The position numbers and the translations under genes were made by a program. The notes beneath the pieces were generated by a model, which worked only from the letters and a program-made list of their open reading frames with translations, made no database searches and was not told where the DNA came from. Source: Coemansia sp. RSA 487 (Eukaryota > Kickxellomycota > Kickxellomycetes > Kickxellales > Kickxellaceae). From it: a stretch of 64,000 nt of DNA. The stretch is from assembly GCA_027577595.1 (NCBI GenBank), contig JANBRJ010000028.1, positions 1 through 64,000 of the forward strand, in the 5' to 3' direction. Of this stretch, positions 39,701-48,548 are shown in pieces (position 1 is the stretch's first letter; each line of letters begins with the position of its first letter).

Positions 39701-40665
39701 ATTTCATCCCTTGCTGAAAGCGGCGCCTGGTATTCTGTTTCAGGCGCCGAGTGTGCTGGCTCAAAGTCTAGCTTATACTTATTCCGAAATTTCATGCTGT
39801 GTGCTGTGTGGTTGCGCATCGTAGATCTCGAGCGACTAAATGATGGGGAGCTGGTGCTATCGGATCTTATGGAGAGAGATCGATGTTGCAGGGTGATATC
39901 AGGCTCATTTGGTGCAGTCTCGGATAGCTTAAGGCCTTTCCCCTCAGCTACAGCGATCCAGCCCATTGCCGGTGCAAGCGCTGGGGAACCAAGAGATACA
40001 AGTGTGGAGCTGATCCCCACTATCGCAGCGTGCGAGTTCTCGCGAATCTGCGGTGCCAAACGAAACATCCTTCTAAAATATGCGACTAGGCCGGCAGAAC
40101 GTCTGGAGACTGGGACCGCTGACTTTATGTTGTCCATTGCATGTAGATACGCATGCTGAACTGGCTCTGGAGAATCAATGACCAATTCAGGCGCAATGTC
40201 CGTAAAAAGAAGCTCCTGGACCTGGTTGAAAATGCGCTGGCAATGCTTGAACGATGTTGTACGAGGGTTGGCCGACTGATCTGCTAGATATGCCTGTAGA
40301 TACCAGTACAGAGATATCGATACGTGCGAGGACTGGAGACACATATCTAGCAACAGAGACTCTAGAGCGGTGGACTCGTTCGGGCGCGTAACCAGCAGAT
40401 GAACAAGTTGGGGAAGGAAAAACTCTGCCTCTTCCAGTGGGAACTTGCGCAATTCATTGCACAGATAGTGCTGAACGCCAACAATGTTTGGATAGCGAAA
40501 CAAGTAGCTGACCGCCAGCCAGCAGTCAAAGAACTGTGAGGTGAAAAGCCTTAGGAGAAGTGACGAGTTTGTTGTGGAATCCATTTGCATGCCGTTGGTT
40601 TCTTTGGGCTCGGGCGTCTCAGCTGTGTTGTCGCTGCCACCGGCGATGCGAGGGCTTTGTGTCAT
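36769..40665 (-). CDS. PIK1: Phosphatidylinositol 4-kinase Pik1 / PI4K-beta
   Basis: A 1,298-residue type III PI4-kinase making PI4P at the Golgi for secretion. The N-terminal lipid-kinase-unique helical region (RLFTSQFFDCWLAVSYLFRY) binds frequenin in relatives. A long Ser/Thr-rich middle part contains a GACTCT-type repeat that encodes alternating Ser-Glu at 38,454-38,490. The kinase domain occupies about residues 1030-1298. It has SPYGRYKNWNLLSVIVKEG, DLRQEQLALQLI, the catalytic loop DRHNGNILLD and HIDFGFMLSNSPGS with the metal-binding Asp. The PMEYVDILGG segment is typical of PI4K-beta. Start ATG, one exon of almost 3.9 kb. The stop lies next to the Fanzor-end repeat. Confidence 0.95.
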   Translation of the reverse strand: MTQSPRIAGGSDNTAETPEPKETNGMQMDSTTNSSLLLRLFTSQFFDCWLAVSYLFRYPNIVGVQHYLCNELRKFPLEEAEFFLPQLVHLLVTRPNESTALESLLLDMCLQSSHVSISLYWYLQAYLADQSANPRTTSFKHCQRIFNQVQELLFTDIAPELVIDSPEPVQHAYLHAMDNIKSAVPVSRRSAGLVAYFRRMFRLAPQIRENSHAAIVGISSTLVSLGSPALAPAMGWIAVAEGKGLKLSETAPNEPDITLQHRSLSIRSDSTSSPSFSRSRSTMRNHTAHSMKFRNKYKLDFEPAHSAPETEYQAPLSARDEMNQRSRMDDCRQSQPTTPLQHGYDESPPFSAYSASPRDIERSEKNSAGAIGPPRRFVVESRSPTPADRTSTDSCHTVAVMESPGPAHSKSASTEFSRDVPNMSTHGREADGNKAVVTGSDDMQSRKSYLTKATKQFQRNAKAFDRKMGRSFDGTQRMRSGSYLLPRNIYGDNQYAQIQADLDDMGIYMERERRKLERRSGYFGAEIRFMTALMDISRRVCAVAKAGRQQFLKAELTLLNHSLDKNTCIPLWCPESGGQHHHRIVRIPTEDTVVLNSAERAPYLLTLEVLEPDGSTIPEEQCAGLLTGDAAPKVRTVDPEKADIPTTTSALMQHQPSMEQAAVETTDEDNSATDDSSIEGVTKSSKAQSAMTARVGDVQSTILTTTSLPSSNDAKEVLHTADQSQPESESESESESESAKNPEQLSSSVVEDVDEKLMAEVFGDIDDISDVPEPPLSPATNRRHSGSYGRTQVTSRTAKRRSLLAENHSDRIITSTIKESNIPSVSKSPQHAKHINNNSATQQRISGLEPLKPPAVVKGGATLSRMPVSQDEIRARMRTASVLLAQLARQQKALGIKVNKLFIPQIPDPMQGDGAKTKIDTSETPKRRSKLSNATAQALAMEEIREKLIHEMMQLEEIRLKQPGLDSLSGSAATQAQEAGGSGVDDEMDMHKVEFKDDPSAKVLKEDWESKKARIRRTSPYGRYKNWNLLSVIVKEGSDLRQEQLALQLIREMQRIWQREQTDVFVQYYRIIVTGEGCGLMETITNTVSVHSIKKEFYSRNPGYSGPPYTLYNYFVTTYGTPDTERFRIAQNCFVRSLVSYSLITYVLQIRDRHNGNILLDTEGHVIHIDFGFMLSNSPGSVGFEQAPFKFPMEYVDILGGRDSAKFAEFRGLLISAFLSLRKHAENICLLVEMMLKSSPLPCLGGGVATVNALRDRFHPALSEQQIEELVDSMLISSCDNMTTRMYDAFQYYSNGIL

Positions 40666-41881
40666 TTTTCAAAGCAATAGGATGCGATTCTGTTGAAATG
40701 CAAATAACAATTTATCGAATGAGCAATCTGTTGTTGCAAAGCACAGCGAGGCTGGCGAAAAGCTGAAACTATATGGCTGACAGGAGGATAAATTGAACTG
40801 TACAAAAAAGTACAAAAAAAAGTCAAAAGGAGTCAGCAATGGTGACGAGGATGATCTCTGCTTGTGGTGTGTTTTGCTAGGGGAAGAGGTTTGTATAAAT
40901 ACACTGCAAGCCCTGGCGTTTTTAGGTGGTTCCGCGCAGCCAAAAATCCTTTCTTGAAAGGTTATGTCTCGAGGGCATGTACATCTCGGGCGATTTGTTC
41001 ATGTGTGACTCCATCACTGGGGCTGCTATAACGAAAGACAACATTGTAGCTGAGCAGTTCGTGACATCCTGAATCAGAATGCATATCAGCCATGAACCAG
41101 CGCTCGCAGCATGAATGCTTGACTGGCCAGCTAGCCACGACGCATGCGCAATCCTGGCTGAAGCCCTATTCGATGACGGCACTCCCATCCGCCAGTACCG
41201 TTCGTCCATCGGGAAAACGAAGCAAACATCGGCTGGGGTTGAGGTTATATGATGGAATAAATGGGACATGGCTAATGTAAACAGCAGGATGGGTAACGAG
41301 ACAAACACAACGGCCAGAGCCAATGTGGGCGAGTCTCCATAAGATTCTGCTGAAACCAAAACACCTCTCTGCTTTTCTGGAGCTGCAAACACGTTCGGCG
41401 TTTCTGGCTACACCTTTCACGCTTTCTCCAAGCTATTCGCTCTGACAGATCCGGGAGCCCTTTCCTTGTCAGCCAGGATATGGCCATCGCGGAATTCGAT
41501 GGGTGGGAGGCTGTTTTACCAAACCCAGGTGCGCTACATGGACTTGCGGTCTGGGAGATCTACCACTCTCATGCCGAAGTCGGCCAGAAGGGTGCTGTAT
41601 GCAATGGCGATACCATGTTTAGTTGCTGGAAAGCATCTTTCTATCACGAATCCACCACCCATCCACAACAGACATGGTGCTTGATCCATTGATTTGGCTA
41701 TAGCGTTGGTTATCTTTTTTACAGCTTTTCGTGTGCTTTAATGCATTCACCACTTTGTGCGTTAGCAAAATACGCTGCAGGTTACAATCCCAGTCTCGAT
41801 TTTTTTGCAACTTTCGTGTCTTTTCCAATTATTAGTTTAAAATTTATTCGATTCCTAATTGTGCACTTGCTTTAATTTGTA
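40666..41881. other. Decayed, repeat-bearing spacer
   Basis: About 1.2 kb. Long minus-strand frames at 40.9-41.7 kb read through segments such as FRDGHILADKERAPGSVRAN and TLALAVVFVSLPILLF, but in different frames and with no family I recognise. They look like an eroded gene. The dispersed A/B repeat lies at its right side. The last 100 bp precede CCDC47. Confidence 0.35.
41629..41764. repeat. Dispersed repeat, blocks A then B
   Basis: Block A (41,629-41,654) and block B (41,732-41,764) match those at 34.4-34.5 kb in the opposite order and the same strand. The swapped order could mean that both loci sample a once-tandem or circular arrangement, or independent insertions. Confidence 0.55.
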
Positions 41882-43172
41882 ATGATCCGCATGGCTACGA
41901 CTCTTTCGCTATTTTCTCTTTCATACTTTGCGCTTCTGGCCACAAGCGTTGTTGCCGATGAGCTGGAGCATGTGGCAGGCAATGTGCCGCCTGCAACAGC
42001 GGACTCCAAAGTAGCTACCGGAGGAGGAGGGGACCCAGGTAAGCCATTCTCAAACACGCTTTCCTCCAAGCTGGGCTTCTGTCGCAATGACTAGAAAGAG
42101 TGCAATCTTGCACCGTTTTTCCCCTATAATAAATACTATGCTAATATCTTTATTCTTCGTTTCTCCTGATGTAGCAGCAGCAGCAGTTCCCGAGCTTTAT
42201 CTAAAGAACTACAAGGTAGAGATGCTTTTGCTTGTCGCTGTCATTGGACTGGTTGCCAACTACTTCCACGGATCGCGTAAAAACCAGAGCCTCTCCAAGG
42301 TCTGGGAGAAGCCGATCAGCGAGGCGCTGCGTACAAACTTTAGTCTTGTTGGCGACGGAAAGCAAGTGCTGGAGTGGGACAGCGCGGCAGACATGCTATT
42401 CTATGCCAGCGGACGCAGAAACTGCAAATACGTCCAAGGACATATTCTATTGAAGGCGCGTCAGGATGCGATTGCCCTGCTGAATGACTATGTTGCCAAC
42501 AACCAAGAGAAGCTGGAGATCGAGGTCACACTCAACGACAGCGAGTCCTGTGGCTTTGTGTTTGCCGCCGTTCCGCAGAAGCGGTCCAAGGCTGTCAACC
42601 GTGACCGCTACGACATCTCCACACTTGCAAAGCCCGTCAAGAGCGACAGGTCTTTTCCAAAGACCGCTCTTTTTAGCGAGCATGGAGATATCACGTCACA
42701 AATGCTTGACTCGGGGCTCGGCGACATTCTTGCTGACGAAAGATCGCTTTTGGAGGAATTGTATATCTCAGACACACCGTCCGAGAAGCCCGATAGCCAC
42801 GACTTTAAGTTGGAAATGAAGATGACAGCAGTAATTCACCTACCCGAGCCAACGAGCGACGGGGCCCAACGGCTGCGGGAGACGCTGGATTTTGTGTTCT
42901 ATCTCGTGGATTATGTCTCCGAGGCCATCAAGCTGCGTCCCGAAACAGCAAAGAAGCTGACAAAGACCCGCGACGAGGCATTCAAGGAGTTTGCACGTAT
43001 GGCTGAAAAGGATAAGCAAGATGCTCTTGCCAAGGCCGTTGCCGAAAAGCGCCGAATCGAGATCGAGGAGGTGGCCAAGATGTCTCCCGAGCAGCGGCGC
43101 AAGTGGGAGGAGAAGGACCGCAAAAAGCAGCTCAAGAAGGAACAAAACAAACGCGTTCGCCGCGTAAAGTAA
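41882..43172 (+). CDS. CCDC47-like ER protein (PAT complex)
   Basis: A 384-residue type I ER membrane protein resembling CCDC47, part of the PAT/multipass translocon that chaperones membrane proteins. Two exons: 41882-42038 and 42175-43172, joined in phase 1. The 136-nt intron has donor GTAAGC and acceptor TGTAG. Exon 1 encodes a signal peptide (TLSLFSLSYFALLATSVVA). The DUF1682 core follows with one membrane segment (MLLLVAVIGLVANYFHG), ADMLFYASGRRNCKYVQGH, then LDFVFYLVDYVSEAIKL. The C-terminus is a Lys/Arg/Glu coiled coil typical of the family. The second exon starts at a GCA run after CAG-rich sequence, so the acceptor could slip by multiples of three. AATAAA lies about 30 bp after the stop. 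Confidence 0.88.
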
Positions 43173-44762
43173 GCAGCTGGTTAATTTAGTTCTCAGTTTA
43201 ATAAAATGAGCTGGATCCTTCCATCGACACTTAAATTCTGCAACTACTTTTAAGCCAGAACAAGATTTGCTGCTGTGACGATTGGTACTACTGATCATCT
43301 TGGCTGTGTCGTATGTGTAGATTGGTAATCGAGTGGTCAAAATATGCTTTTCGCTTTTAATGCAGTGGCGAGCAAATGTTTTTTTGCCCTTATATTTATT
43401 GTTTCTTTTACCCGTAGCATGGCACCAAGCTATGCTAAACTTGTAACGTTTATGGAAACATCATGTATTGTTGTTTTTTACTGTTTTATGAAATAAAAAG
43501 AACTAGAGAGAGTGGGCTAATATTTAATAGCCGACAAAATAAACAATGACATGGAAAGATCAAAAGAATGAAACAGTGCCAGAAAGCGAGAACGCGTAAA
43601 ATATGCTAGTGACAACAAAATCACATAGCAAACAAACATCAGTTAGCAGGAAGAGAAGAGGGAAGCACTGGCGTCGAAAGAGAGAATATAAGATAATAAC
43701 TGTAAAAACAAGAAAAAGAAGACAGAAAGAGATCCAACAACAGAACAAGAGCAACGCCGACAAAAGAGCGAGTGGAATAAAAGCACCACCAACAACTATA
43801 CGTGGTATAGCATATCATTTGCTTTGGAGGCTCTATCGTTATTTCTTGGTCTTTGGCTTTACGCGACAGCGTTTGCGCTGTTCTCATCGTTTGAAACTAC
43901 ACTGCTTGGTATCTTTTCGCTGAATCACAGTCAAAAACATTTGCAATGCTTACATGCCAACTAACTACTTTGGCTACTGTGTTGCGGGTTCAAACACGAT
44001 TTATATTCTACGCGGAAAAAACATCTGCTCTCACCCTGCATTAAAAGGAAAAAACGTAGATAGATCAAAATCACTACAATGGAATGCGATATCGGCTGTG
44101 GTCAAGATTAGTTGCGCGGATGCTCCAAGCCACACTAGGTTTTCTGAGTCAACAGTCGATAACACGTAGATCACTTTGTATTTCTTTAAAAAATAAATAA
44201 AGTATACCTCAACAGTTTTTGCCTTTCTTTTTTTTTACTTCTTTCTTGCAATCGTACACCACGAACGTGGTTTCATTGTGCGTGAATTTATCTACCTGGA
44301 GTCTGGGTTCCAAAAATAGCCAGCAACTCTGCCATTGCCATCGCATATCAATTATCCTTTTCTTTTATCTCACACCAGACAATCGCCAGTCAGTGTAGCT
44401 GTGCTAAAGCTAAACCGCAATCGAACGTATATCCGTTGCCGTTCTCTGTTCCTGTTTCGTACAATTCCCAACTGACTGCAAGCAAAAATGTACGTTCGTG
44501 GGGCTTTAATCTGACATATTTCTTGTGTGGCTAACGCGAACAAACTCTGACAAACAAGAGCTTACCATTTCTACTAGTGTGTGTTGATTCTACATTTTGA
44601 TACTATCTTGTAGAGGTTTTACCCATATCTTGTGTTTCAGGCGCTGCCAGCAATTTATATTCCCTTTTTTTTTACCCGCGCCAGGGATTGTGAAGCTACA
44701 CGCCTTGGTGGTTCTGGCGAGGAAACCAAAAAGTACCAAGCTATATACATATAATTAAAAAA
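43173..44762. other. Long intergenic region before the MYSM1-like gene
   Basis: About 1.6 kb, AT-rich, with no recognised gene. Short frames on both strands lack domains. A GGGTTCAAAC string near 43,987 resembles a tRNA T-loop but has no matching stems. The right half is the presumed promoter and leader of the MYSM1-like gene. Confidence 0.45.
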
Positions 44763-47270
44763 ATGCGCCGTTCAAAGACTAATGACGCTCTGGGCCAGAG
44801 CGACAACGAGTCCACATCTTGCGATAGCGACAATGGGCAGCAGGGCCAGCAACGCGAAGATGGCAGTCAGGCTATAGGGAAAGACCAGATGTCTGAGAAG
44901 AGAAAACGCAGCTCTTTGGCTGATAGAGCCACCGGCGATAACAGCGACCAAAACCATGGTTGTACCGAGAAGCCGCACCATATCAGCGCCCAAGAGGAAG
45001 CAGACTTGAGCAGTGCACTTATAGCAAAACTGCTTGCCGAGGAATCTGGTGGCGGTAGCGGCAATGGGCAGTACTCGTCAAGCTACTACAACGACTATGG
45101 TAATGGCGCATACTATGGCGATGCAGCCGATGACTACATGTCCCAAAGCGAAGGCGATGACGACTGGGATCCGAACAGAAAGAAACGTCGTACATCCAAG
45201 GGCAGCAAGGCACGCAGGCGCCAACAGAACAGTGCTTTGAGCCACGAAGGTGGGGGCTCAGAAGGCAGCGACAGCGACTCGTCTACCAACACCAGTCAAA
45301 GAAAGTCAGGGCGCGCAAGAAAGGTAAAAAAGGCGGGGCAGAAGAAAGAAAAACAACCGCCTTTGCCTGTGGCTCCAGGCCAGTATCGTTCGGGGGCATA
45401 TACAGACGAGGAAGAGGACATGTTCTGCAAGGGGCTTGAGCTATTTGGCAGATCATGGAGCGAAATCTCCGAGTACGTCGGCACGCGCGATTCAAAGTCG
45501 ATCCGCTCTCACGCGCAAAAGTATTTTATTAAGCTGTTCCGAGACAGTATTCCCTTGCCAGCCAAAGTTCTGGAATCTGGCGAAGGATACACGTTGTCGG
45601 GACGCCCCCTAGACCCAAACAGTGCAGCCGCGCGCCCGTACCTCCAGCACACAATGCAGCTGGAGCCGCCTGCAGCCAAGGCACAAAAAACACAAAGCGC
45701 GGGAGATAAACAAGCAAATACAGCCATAGGAGATGCAGACTGCCTGAATACTGGCACTGGAGGTGAAATTGAGAACGAAGATAGCCAGGTGCAGCAGATC
45801 AACATCCCCAGCGAAGGCCTAAATAACGAAGCAGTGGATGTACATACTGCTGTGGATTCAACATCAAACTCGGCAGCAGATGTCAATAAAGCAGGCACAG
45901 CTATTTACCCAGAGCCAATATTCCAGCAGCAGCAGCAGCCAGCAGAGGACCATGGGCAGGAAGGCGCTCAAGTCGACAGATCAGTAAAAGACGCATGCAA
46001 TGGTGGTGAGAAGGACGCAAAACAGGCCGATTCAGCTTCTGAACAATCGACTGTGGTGCCAAATTCGCCGATTCGCACAGAGTACGCGATGAGCCGCCCA
46101 CAGCGCAACCAGACGCGCGCAGTAGCGTTACGGTACAATGACCCGCACCAAATGGTCCGATGCACGCCTTTCCCTGGACAGCCACTATCCAGTGCTCCGG
46201 GATGTCAGCCATTCCGTGTTATTGCTCACACCAACGCCCAGGTGCAGATGGACTTTCATGCACATCTAATGCTGTCAGAGGTGATCGGGCTTTTGGGCGG
46301 CGTTTGGGACGCAAAAAACAAGGTAGTGACCGTAGTCAGAGCATTCCCTTGCACTGCGCTTGAGACTGATGATGCCCACACCAACGTTGAAATGGACCCA
46401 GGCAGTCAGCTTGTAGTCAAGCACCAGATCATGGATGCAGGGCTGTGCGTGGTTGGCTGGTATCATTCACACCCAACCTTTAGACCCGACCCGTCGGTCA
46501 TTGACATTGAGAATCAGACTGCATATCAAAAGCTGTTCCGAGATAATGATAGCACCGAGGAGCCCTTTGTTGGTGCAATCGTCGGGCCATATGACGCCCA
46601 GCTTCCCGGACCCGTTTCTGCACTCAATTGGTTTTATGTCGGAAGGTCTGCTGTTGATCGCGGCCACCCAAAGCGGCTGATGGTGGAGACAAAGCCGGAT
46701 AATGCTTTATCGTTTGAGGAACGGGAGATCCTGCTTGGGCTGCTGGACACCGCAAACAGCCTGAAGCACCACGCTGCCCTCGAAGAGGCATGGCGCCCGT
46801 CATCGACAGAACTACGGCTGCTCAAAATGATTGTCTCTCTCACGCATCGCATGCCTTGGCTCGTCGAGTTCAAAGCCCCTCTTGCTGGGCCAGATGTCCC
46901 GTCTGTGGATACTGCCAGTGGTTTGCAGCCATCAGACAATGCCCAGAAGCCAGCACCAGCTAAGAGTGAGCAGCCAACAGCACCTGACTCTGCTTGTGCC
47001 GACAGCTGCTCCGATCTTACAATGCAAGGCTCAGACGATGGCCAGGATGTTGGCGATGGTAATAGCGACTGTGCACAAGTCGAAAAGTGCATTCCACATA
47101 AGCAAATTTTGGCTGGACAGCGCACGGTTCGAGACCCGTTGATTGAGGCGTTATGCAGCAGATTCAGCGCGGGGCTCTTTAAGGCTGGACCCGATGGCAA
47201 AATCGCCGATTTAAAGGCGCTGGAACGCGTGCTTGCAGCGTATTTTACGCAATGGGCAGATGCATGCTGA
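44763..47270 (+). CDS. MYSM1-like SANT and MPN (JAMM) deubiquitinase
   Basis: An 835-residue predicted nuclear metalloprotease combining a SANT domain (about 211-260: YTDEEEDMFCKGLELFG, RSHAQKYFIKLF) with a C-terminal MPN domain (about 480-690). The JAMM zinc site is complete: Glu506 in SEVIGLL, His568 and His570 in HSHP, and Asp581 with the family spacing. In animals MYSM1 removes ubiquitin from histone H2A and regulates transcription. The middle part here is low-complexity, and no SWIRM domain is evident where MYSM1 has one. One exon, start ATG. Because the JAMM site is intact the enzyme is likely active, though its histone substrate is inferred from the animal homologue. This architecture is uncommon in fungi. 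Confidence 0.85.
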   Translation: MRRSKTNDALGQSDNESTSCDSDNGQQGQQREDGSQAIGKDQMSEKRKRSSLADRATGDNSDQNHGCTEKPHHISAQEEADLSSALIAKLLAEESGGGSGNGQYSSSYYNDYGNGAYYGDAADDYMSQSEGDDDWDPNRKKRRTSKGSKARRRQQNSALSHEGGGSEGSDSDSSTNTSQRKSGRARKVKKAGQKKEKQPPLPVAPGQYRSGAYTDEEEDMFCKGLELFGRSWSEISEYVGTRDSKSIRSHAQKYFIKLFRDSIPLPAKVLESGEGYTLSGRPLDPNSAAARPYLQHTMQLEPPAAKAQKTQSAGDKQANTAIGDADCLNTGTGGEIENEDSQVQQINIPSEGLNNEAVDVHTAVDSTSNSAADVNKAGTAIYPEPIFQQQQQPAEDHGQEGAQVDRSVKDACNGGEKDAKQADSASEQSTVVPNSPIRTEYAMSRPQRNQTRAVALRYNDPHQMVRCTPFPGQPLSSAPGCQPFRVIAHTNAQVQMDFHAHLMLSEVIGLLGGVWDAKNKVVTVVRAFPCTALETDDAHTNVEMDPGSQLVVKHQIMDAGLCVVGWYHSHPTFRPDPSVIDIENQTAYQKLFRDNDSTEEPFVGAIVGPYDAQLPGPVSALNWFYVGRSAVDRGHPKRLMVETKPDNALSFEEREILLGLLDTANSLKHHAALEEAWRPSSTELRLLKMIVSLTHRMPWLVEFKAPLAGPDVPSVDTASGLQPSDNAQKPAPAKSEQPTAPDSACADSCSDLTMQGSDDGQDVGDGNSDCAQVEKCIPHKQILAGQRTVRDPLIEALCSRFSAGLFKAGPDGKIADLKALERVLAAYFTQWADAC

Positions 47271-47457
47271 CAGAACACAATGTAGGCGAGTAAGCTGTCT
47301 GCTGTCAGTCGCACTTTGCGTGGGAACAAAATCGACATCTCTCCACGACTCCAAGTCTCTTGCAACTTCCTTTTTCCTTCCACATCCACACATCTTTTTT
47401 CTACTCTAACCCAAGAACTAAACAAGGACCTGCTCTAACTCCCCTGATACAATTGCA

Positions 47458-48102
47458 ATGCAAGAAAAGCCTGTGCTCTACACCTACTTTCGCTCATCCT
47501 CGGCTGCACGCGTGCGGATTGCGCTAAACCACAAAGAAATCGATTATGAGTCGCGGCCGGTAAACCTTCTTTTGGGCGAGCAAAAGTCCGAGGAGTACAG
47601 AGCTCTGAATCCTTGTGAGACTGTTCCGTGCGTAATTATTGACGGACACACGATCTGCCAGTCGACAACAATTCTGGAATATCTGGAGGAAACATGCCCA
47701 CAAAGGCCGCTGCTGCCAAAGGAGCCGCTACAACGTGCAGCGGTGCGTGCGATTGTGGATGCTATTTGCAGTGGCATACAGCCGTTGCAGAACCTGAGTG
47801 TTCTGCAGACGCTTCCCGAGTCCGAGCGAGCACCCTACGCGCGCAATGTTATCACAAAAGGGCTTGGCGTGGTGGAGAAGCTGCTGGAGCGGACAGCTGG
47901 TCAGTTCTGTGTTGGCAATGAAGTGACGCTCGCTGACTGCTGTCTGGTTCCGCAGCTGTACAATGCGCATCGCTACGGAGTCGACATCACCGCCACGCCT
48001 CTTATCCAGGCTATTGAGGAAAGAGCAAACAAGTTGCCAGCCTTTCGCGCTGCACACTGGACGCGGCAGCCAGATTGCCCTGATGCGTTGAAGCAAGATT
48101 AA
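47458..48102 (+). CDS. GSTZ1: Maleylacetoacetate isomerase / glutathione S-transferase zeta
   Basis: A 214-residue zeta-class GST that isomerises maleylacetoacetate to fumarylacetoacetate in tyrosine breakdown, using glutathione. The thioredoxin-fold motif FRSSSAARVRIALN carries the catalytic Ser pair, slightly changed from the SSCSWRVRIAL of animals. NPCETVPCVIIDG holds the cis-Pro glutathione site. CQSTTILEYLEE follows, then the all-helical domain with FCVGNEVTLADCCLVPQ. Length is typical. Start ATG 47458, one exon. No other tyrosine-pathway gene is adjacent. Confidence 0.9.
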   Translation: MQEKPVLYTYFRSSSAARVRIALNHKEIDYESRPVNLLLGEQKSEEYRALNPCETVPCVIIDGHTICQSTTILEYLEETCPQRPLLPKEPLQRAAVRAIVDAICSGIQPLQNLSVLQTLPESERAPYARNVITKGLGVVEKLLERTAGQFCVGNEVTLADCCLVPQLYNAHRYGVDITATPLIQAIEERANKLPAFRAAHWTRQPDCPDALKQD

Positions 48103-48189
48103 AAAACGCACCACCTTTTATATGGCTTTTTTTAATTTTTTCTTTTGGTTTCAATTCTTGCAATTTCCTTACGAATTACCAGTCTGACA

Positions 48190-48270
48190 AATATATATAT
48201 ATATACTTCTTGTCTTGTCTCGTCTTGTCTTGTCTCGTCTTGTCTTGTCTCGTCTTGTCTTGTCTCGTCT
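48190..48270. repeat. TA microsatellite and 15-bp x 4 minisatellite
   Basis: A short AT dinucleotide run (about 48,190-48,205) is followed by four perfect copies of TGTCTTGTCTCGTCT from 48,211 to 48,270. The array is pure pyrimidine apart from its G residues. It lies in the spacer between GSTZ1 and CTK1, within the presumed CTK1 promoter side. Confidence 0.95.
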
Positions 48271-48548
48271 TTAGCTGGGCGCTCTTTTGGTATCTGGACA
48301 TTTGGCACAAAACTGGTACTCTTTTTTTCATACGTCTAAATTCTATGCATAAGAGCCACATTGGTTTCAATCGACGGGTTTTCCATTTTTCAACTGTGTT
48401 GTGCTTTTTTATTCTTGACACAAGCTTGAAGGAATTCAGCTATTATTTCTTGTTTACTTTCCAATATCTTTGCCGTCGGAACGCTCACCAGGCCTGTATT
48501 AATACAAACAAAGACCAAAGCACAGCGCTGTGCTCGCCTTAACTGTCA
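48271..48548. other. Upstream region of CTK1
   Basis: No coding sequence recognised. AT- and T-rich with no clear element; the gap from the GSTZ1 stop to the CTK1 start is about 450 bp in all. Confidence 0.35.

Noticed and set aside
43603-43923. 106-codon basic frame between CCDC47 and the MYSM1-like gene
   Set aside because: Lys/Arg-rich because of A/G-rich DNA; overlapping frames on the other strand are equally open; no motif.
43975-44010. GGGTTCAAAC string resembling a tRNA T-loop
   Set aside because: No paired stems or D-arm could be placed around it.
48208-48272. Regular 15-bp repeats considered as a CRISPR-like array
   Set aside because: Units are contiguous with no unique spacers; it is a simple minisatellite in a fungal genome.
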